NCBI RefSeq assembly: GCF_023100945.1
Contig: NZ_CP064689.1
Coordinates: forward strand, 3,392,001 to 3,456,000
Direction of reading: 5' to 3'
Source: Bradyrhizobium sp. 200
Lineage (GTDB): Bacteria > Pseudomonadota > Alphaproteobacteria > Rhizobiales > Xanthobacteraceae
DNA length: 64,000 bases
Below the pieces are notes generated by a model, which searched no databases, was not told where the DNA came from, and saw only the letters and a list, made by a program, of their open reading frames with translations. Position numbers and translations under genes: made by a program. Below are positions 59,716 through 64,000 of this stretch, piece after piece. Each line of letters starts with the position of its first letter. Positions within the stretch are counted from its first letter, which is position 1.

Positions 59716-59984
59716 TTGTCCCCAATCGTTACCTGCTTGTCGCCATGGGGCCCGACCGGCGCCAGCCCCTCAAGGCTCGCGCTGTTCGCGCGCCCGGCTC
59801 CGCCGGCTTGCGGCCTTGACCGGCTGCCGCCGGCCCGGCGAGGGCTCTCCGCGCAGGTAAGGCAGTAAGTGTCTCGCCGCATGCAAGCATTTCTACGCCG
59901 CAAACCGATGACTTGAATTTCTGACTTCCGTCGTGGGATTCCTGGCTGTTTTCATCCGATGGACCCTGACGAGGGAGCGTCGGC
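59716..59984. other. intergenic, nothing recognised
   Basis: About 270 bases without supported gene; very GC-rich part at 59750-59850. Confidence 0.3.
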
Positions 59985-60161
59985 ATGGCGAAGGAAGAGG
60001 AACGCAAGGGGCCTTGTCCGGCCAACGACAACGGATCGCACAGCGGCGAGCCCCTCGATCCCCGTATTCTGCGGATAGCCGAAGCAATCGGCAGACAGCT
60101 TGCTCGCGCGCAGAGCAATCCTCCGGCTGCTGCCAATGACAATGAACCACGGCTGCGATAG
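59985..60161 (+). CDS. 58-residue protein preceding the recombinase
   Basis: ATG to TAG encodes MAKEEERKGPCPANDNGSHS, then GEPLDPRILRIAEAIGRQLARAQSNPPAAANDNEPRLR. The DPRILRIAEAIGRQ-AR helix and the AANDN-PR end are familiar from short genes that accompany serine recombinases and relaxases in rhizobial mobile elements. GAGGGAG precedes the ATG at good spacing. Role unknown; it may help the recombinase. Confidence 0.65.
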   Translation: MAKEEERKGPCPANDNGSHSGEPLDPRILRIAEAIGRQLARAQSNPPAAANDNEPRLR

Positions 60162-60369
60162 CAACGTCGGAAACGTCTTCCCGAAAGCTGGGCTCGGCTT
60201 TTCTGATCCAGCGACGTTTTCATCCCGTGTGGCTCACTCGCACAGGTAATGGTCAAGTTCCGGGGATATCGTTGACAGGTGCGGAGTGCGGCGAGCACTC
60301 GATCAATTCGTGCCTTGATATCGGCGCAAATTGTCGAATCGATGTGAGGCCCATTCTGGAGACGACGCC
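60162..60369. other. intergenic, probable recombinase promoter region
   Basis: About 208 bases between the short gene and the recombinase, no gene recognised. Confidence 0.3.
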
Positions 60370-62049
60370 ATGCCCAAGGTTGCACTTTACGCCCGCTACT
60401 CGACCGACAATCAGAGTGTGGTGTCGATCGAGGACCAGTTCCGCATCTGCCGTGAGCATGCGGACCGGGAGCGTTGGCAGGTCGTCGATACCTATCATGA
60501 CGCCGCCATCTCCGGCGCCAGCGTTATTCTCCGGCCGGGTGTCCAATCGCTGTTGCAGGACGCTCAGCGCGGCAAGTTCGACATCGTACTCGCCGAGGCT
60601 TTGGATCGCGTTTCGCGCGATCAGGCCGATGTGGCGACGCTGTTCAAGCATCTGCGCTTTGCCAGCGTGCAGATCGTCACCCTGGCCGAAGGCGAAATCT
60701 CCGAGCTGCATGTCGGTCTCAAAGGCACGATGAACGCTCTGTTCCTGAAAGACCTCGCCGCCAAGACCCATCGTGGTTTGCGCGGCCGGGTGGAGAAGGG
60801 CAAGGCGGGCGGCGGGCTCTGCTACGGCTACGACGTGGTAAAACGCACCGACAGCGAGGGCGAGCCGGTGCGGGGCGAACGCAAGATCAATGAGGCCGAG
60901 GCCGTCGTCGTCCGTCGCATCTTCCGGGAATTCGCGGTGGGGAAATCGCCGCGTGCCATCGCGACCGATTTGAACCGGGATGGAATTCCCGGTCTGTTCG
61001 GCCACACCTGGGGAGATACGACGATCCGGGGCCACGCTTGCCGGGGCAATGGCGTCGTCAATAACCAGCTATATGCCGGCGTGCTGGTCTGGAACCGGCA
61101 GCGTTTCATCAAGGACCCGAACACAGGCAAGCGCGTGTCGCGTCCGAACCCCGAGGCCAAGTGGATCAGGACCGAAGTCCCGGAGCTGCGCATCGTCGAT
61201 GACGAGTTGTGGCGTCGGGTGAAGCTGCGCCAGGCCGAGCTTGCGAAGCAGTTCGAGGCGACAACCAAAGGTGTCCGCGCGGCGCGCGCGAAACGACTGC
61301 ATCGCTTGCGTCGTCCCGCCTTCCTTTTGTCAGGACTACTCACCTGCGGATGCTGCGGCGGCAAATATGGCATCGTCGTCAACGACCGCTACGGCTGTCT
61401 CAGTCATTTCCGCAAGGGGATCTGCACCAATGGCCGCACCGTTCGCCGCGACGACATCGAGCGGCGGGTGCTGGCGGGTCTCACCGATAAGCTGGTATCT
61501 CCCGAGGCAGTAGCGGTCGCGGCGCGTGCCTATGCGGTGGAGACCAATCGCCAAAACCATGAGCGGCGAGCGCAAGCAGAAACGAGCCGCCGCGCCCTTG
61601 AGAAGATTGAGAGGAGCATCAAAGGGATCATGGACGCCATCGAGGATGGCATGTACCAGCCCGCCATGAAGGCGAGGATGGGGGAACTGGCTCAGCAGAA
61701 AGCTGAGATCGAGGCACGACTAGCCAAAGCCCCGGCCGATCTACCGGACCTACATCCGAATATCGCTGAACACTATCGCGCGAAGGTGATCCGTCTCGCC
61801 GAAACGCTGGCCGAGCCGGAGTCCAACGGGGAAGCCCGCGAGGATATCCGTTCGCTGGTTGGCGAGGTGGTGATAACCCCCGGTGAGAAGCGGGGTGAGA
61901 GCCACGCCATCCTACGCGGCGAGTTGATGGCTATTCTCGATCTTGCCGCGGGCCATCGGCGGCCTCCCAGACCTGAAGTTATAACAAACGCGCTTGCGTG
62001 TCCGGGATTTGAAGTGCGTCAGGAGAAGCTCATGATGTCTAGCGGATGA
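60370..62049 (+). CDS. large serine recombinase
   Basis: A 559-residue site-specific recombinase. The resolvase domain starts at the N-terminus (MPKVALYARYSTDNQSVVSIEDQ; the catalytic Ser is in YARYST at about residue 10) and includes LAEALDRVSRDQADVATLFKHL and LKGTMNALFLKDLAAKTHRGLRGRVEKGK. The recombinase domain follows (about 175-290, INEAEAVVVRRIFREFAVGKSPRAIATDLNRDGIPG), then the zinc ribbon (LSGLLTCGCCGGKYGIVVNDRYGCLSHFRKGICTN) and a coiled coil (about 400-470). Such enzymes integrate and excise elements without resolvase-type accessory sites. With the relaxase it forms the core of an integrative mobilisable element, probably ending just downstream. Confidence 0.94.
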   Translation: MPKVALYARYSTDNQSVVSIEDQFRICREHADRERWQVVDTYHDAAISGASVILRPGVQSLLQDAQRGKFDIVLAEALDRVSRDQADVATLFKHLRFASVQIVTLAEGEISELHVGLKGTMNALFLKDLAAKTHRGLRGRVEKGKAGGGLCYGYDVVKRTDSEGEPVRGERKINEAEAVVVRRIFREFAVGKSPRAIATDLNRDGIPGLFGHTWGDTTIRGHACRGNGVVNNQLYAGVLVWNRQRFIKDPNTGKRVSRPNPEAKWIRTEVPELRIVDDELWRRVKLRQAELAKQFEATTKGVRAARAKRLHRLRRPAFLLSGLLTCGCCGGKYGIVVNDRYGCLSHFRKGICTNGRTVRRDDIERRVLAGLTDKLVSPEAVAVAARAYAVETNRQNHERRAQAETSRRALEKIERSIKGIMDAIEDGMYQPAMKARMGELAQQKAEIEARLAKAPADLPDLHPNIAEHYRAKVIRLAETLAEPESNGEAREDIRSLVGEVVITPGEKRGESHAILRGELMAILDLAAGHRRPPRPEVITNALACPGFEVRQEKLMMSSG

Positions 62050-62340
62050 AAGTTCTGCCGAGGTAGGTCTTAGCCAGACGCCTCGTAGCGAGTCTTGGGT
62101 CCGAACCGGTAACGGCAGAACCAAGCGTAGACAGCAAGCGTGCAGGGTGTGTATTGGGCCACGTGGGATCGTCGCGGTCGCCGAGGCTGCTTCAAAGGTC
62201 GAAGGCAACACCGGGATCTGCGCTAAAGGCGAGCAGGTTCTGGGCCGCCGGGTCGGAGACCACATCACGCGCGCACAGAACAAATGGACTTCAGGATTTA
62301 CGGGGCTTCATTGCGTTGATCGTCCCCGATTACTTGCATT
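62050..62340. other. intergenic, possible element boundary
   Basis: About 290 bases without a supported gene between the recombinase and the copper-chaperone gene. An attachment site is expected here, but no repeat of it could be identified within the window. Confidence 0.35.
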
Positions 62341-62949
62341 TTAGCGAGCCTTTGCCATGGCGCCGCGCACCGCCTCGGCAATGCGCTCGTCTGTCGTGTC
62401 GGCGTCAAAACCGCGCACAAAATTGCCTTCAGGGTCCATCAGGTAGAGATAGGTGCTGTGGTCCGTGACGTAGTCATCGGCGCCTGGCCCGTTCTGACGG
62501 GGTGCGTAGTAGACCCCATAATCCTGGGCAACGGCAGCGATCTGTTGCGGCGTGCCAGTGAGTCCGACGATCCTCGAATCAAATGACTGGGTGTAGTTCC
62601 CCATTACGGCCGCCGTATCGCGCAGCGGATCGACCGTAATGAACAACGGTTGGAGCTTGTCGGCGTGGGGGCCGAGCTTCTCGAGCGCGGCGGCAATCTC
62701 GAGGAGCGCCGTGGGGCAGCTATCGGGACACGAGGTGAAGCCGAAATAGACCAGCAGCCATTTGCCACGGTAGGTCTGCTCGGTGACTGGCGTGCCGTCA
62801 GGTGAGGTGAGTGTGAACGGGCCGCCGATCGTCACCGGCGAGTTGGCTGCGCGCACGAGCGGTTGGCTCAACACCAACGCGGTCGCGACAGCAATGCCGA
62901 AAGGGATTGCCCGTCCGAGGTCCGAAAATATGGGACGGCGACGCATCAA
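62341..62949 (-). CDS. SCO family copper chaperone-like protein
   Basis: A 202-residue membrane-anchored thioredoxin-fold protein. The N-terminal anchor (LGRAIPFGIAVATALVLSQPLV) precedes the fold with the metal-binding pair CPDSC in FGFTSCPDSCPTALLE and the third ligand His in DHSTYLYLMDPEGNF, plus LFITVDPLRDT. SCO proteins deliver copper to cytochrome oxidase CuA or reduce its cysteines. GGGGAGG precedes the ATG pair. It is divergent from the cupredoxin-like gene, which strengthens a copper theme. Confidence 0.93.
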   Translation of the reverse strand: MMRRRPIFSDLGRAIPFGIAVATALVLSQPLVRAANSPVTIGGPFTLTSPDGTPVTEQTYRGKWLLVYFGFTSCPDSCPTALLEIAAALEKLGPHADKLQPLFITVDPLRDTAAVMGNYTQSFDSRIVGLTGTPQQIAAVAQDYGVYYAPRQNGPGADDYVTDHSTYLYLMDPEGNFVRGFDADTTDERIAEAVRGAMAKAR

Positions 62950-63152
62950 ATGCCTCCCCGCGGCGGCTTAGCCGCCACAACTTCCCTCCTGTTTCAGCGG
63001 GTACTTCTTAGACGATTTTTGCCCTCAAGCTTCATAAGCTTTGCTTAAGGTCTCGCAAAGCAGTTCTGATTTTCCTATTCCCTGTAAATGCCGGTTAGCT
63101 CTCGACGAACTTTCCTGCGGACATCAAGGATCAAGAGAGAGAGAGAGCTGTG
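62950..63152. repeat. divergent promoter region with GA dinucleotide run
   Basis: About 200 bases between the SCO and cupredoxin-like genes. A (AG)7 run at about 63134-63147 abuts the start region of the plus-strand gene and provides its GAGAG ribosome-site-like sequence. No metal operator is recognised. Confidence 0.5.
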
Positions 63153-63878
63153 ATGACTGGCTTAGCCATGAAGTGGCTGATCGGGGCGTCGTCGATGGTC
63201 GCGGCGGTGGCGACGCCACTCCCTGCGCCAGCCTACGAGGCGGTCGCGGTTGCGGGCGGCGGATCGATCACCGGCAAGGTCGTGTTCAACGGAACCCCCG
63301 GCACCCGCAAGGTCATTCCGACCAAGGACATTGAGGTGTGCGGCGCTCCCTACGAAGAGACGCTCATTCAGGTCGGGCCGGACAAGAGCGTGCAGAATGC
63401 TGTCGTGTATCTGGCCGATATAACGAAGGGAAAAGCCTGGCCGGCAGAAGCCAAGAAACCGCAAATCGACAACAACAAGTGCAAATTCGAACCCAACATT
63501 CAGGTGATACGCGTGGGGGGGCTAGACGTCGTCAACAGCGATCCGATGCTCCACAACACGCACGGCTATTACGGCAAGCGCACCGCGTTCAACCTCGCTC
63601 TTCCCAACCAGGGTCAGCGAATTCCTGTCGAGTTGCCGCGGCCAGGCGAGGTGCGCATCGATTGTGACGCACATGGCTGGATGGAAGCGTTTATCTATGT
63701 CGCCGACAACCCCTACTTTGCCGTCACCGGCGCCGACGGCAAATTCAGCATCCCCGACGTTCCGGCCGGAACCTACAAGCTGGTGGCGTACCAATCCTTC
63801 ACCGGCCCGAACGAGCAGACAGTGACCGTTGCCGCCGGCAAGCCGAGCGATCTGACGATTGAGCTGAAGAAGAAGTGA
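63153..63878 (+). CDS. cupredoxin-like secreted protein with carboxypeptidase-regulatory-like domain
   Basis: A 241-residue exported protein. The signal peptide (MKWLIGASSMVAAVATPLPAPAYE after a short lead) is followed by a beta-rich region (GGSITGKVVFNGTPGTRKVIPTKDIEVCG), a cupredoxin-like part with likely copper ligands in MLHNTHGYYG (His) and RIDCDAHGWMEAFIYV (Cys-x2-His-x2-Met), and a C-terminal Ig-like domain (FAVTGADGKFSIPDVPAGTYKLVAYQSFTG). The Cys/His/Met set resembles blue-copper sites. ATG 63153 is preferred over GTG 63150. The divergent SCO gene suggests copper handling in the periplasm. No matching enzyme name is recognised. Confidence 0.8.
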   Translation: MTGLAMKWLIGASSMVAAVATPLPAPAYEAVAVAGGGSITGKVVFNGTPGTRKVIPTKDIEVCGAPYEETLIQVGPDKSVQNAVVYLADITKGKAWPAEAKKPQIDNNKCKFEPNIQVIRVGGLDVVNSDPMLHNTHGYYGKRTAFNLALPNQGQRIPVELPRPGEVRIDCDAHGWMEAFIYVADNPYFAVTGADGKFSIPDVPAGTYKLVAYQSFTGPNEQTVTVAAGKPSDLTIELKKK

Positions 63879-64000
63879 CGGGCGTCCAAGCACCGAGATG
63901 AAGGAGAGCGAACCCGAGAGGTGGGAGGAAAATTCGGCGACAATGCAAACAGCCGGAGTCGGGCCGCCTGAAGGTGAATGACGCCTTGTAACGACACATC
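63879..64000. other. window end, nothing recognised
   Basis: No supported gene in these 122 bases. Confidence 0.3.

Noticed and set aside
1..64000. CRISPR array, tRNA or rRNA genes
   Set aside because: No regularly spaced repeats and no recognisable tRNA or rRNA segments were seen by eye; a dedicated covariance search was not possible.

Overview
The window reads as chromosome of a high-GC alphaproteobacterium of the Bradyrhizobium/Nitrobacteraceae type. The evidence is the dense lineage-typical set of small genes (DUF6894, DUF3618, DUF892, PRC-barrel, CsbD), HWE-type sensor kinase, IS66/IS110/IS5 remnants and a repeated promoter motif GGAAC-N16-(C/T)GTT, the known form of the alphaproteobacterial general-stress sigma factor (EcfG) promoter. 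No database search was possible; names rest on visible motifs and family knowledge.

Layout. (1) 1-5.9 kb: 3' part of a peptide/nickel-type ABC importer operon (permease end, permease, two ATPases) running without gaps into an acyl-CoA synthetase and a short-chain dehydrogenase, then an Lrp/AsnC regulator. (2) 6.0-9.4 kb: a scar with a cytochrome P450 tail and an IS110 transposase stub, then two envelope genes on the minus strand (small secreted protein; coiled-coil porin). (3) 10.1-25.2 kb: an efflux/envelope block, all on the plus strand: two heavy-metal-type RND pumps flanking a 144-residue adaptor-like protein, five secreted proteins (two sharing a fold-like pattern, two carrying PepSY), then a peptidoglycan-binding membrane-fusion protein coupled to a MacB-like ABC exporter. 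The first RND pump has His where the partner pump has the TM4 proton-relay Asp, suggesting a mixed pump with unequal subunits.

(4) 25-53 kb: a stress island of short genes with many EcfG-like promoters: manganese catalase fused to a DUF892 domain, two near-duplicate alpha/beta hydrolases, a short-chain dehydrogenase, a Crp/Fnr regulator, a PRC-barrel protein, a YihY-DUF3618-holin-like membrane operon, ferritin-like DUF892 proteins, CsbD, an HWE histidine kinase, and a large AI-2E transporter-B12-like-GAF fusion. Between them lie several single-base-frameshifted small genes, an orphan terminator that may end a small RNA, and a long GNRA-capped hairpin. (5) 53.4-62 kb: mobile DNA: an old truncated IS66 with an intact 2,941-bp IS66 (8-bp target duplication) inserted beside its end, followed by a relaxase broken at a C9 run, a short gene and a large serine recombinase, which look like the mobilisation and integration end of an integrative element. 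(6) 62.3-63.9 kb: divergent SCO-type copper chaperone and a cupredoxin-like secreted protein.

Together the window joins ordinary chromosomal metabolism to an accessory zone devoted to envelope protection, oxidative/general stress and mobile elements. I expect region 4 to be switched on together by the general stress response, with region 3 expressed separately.
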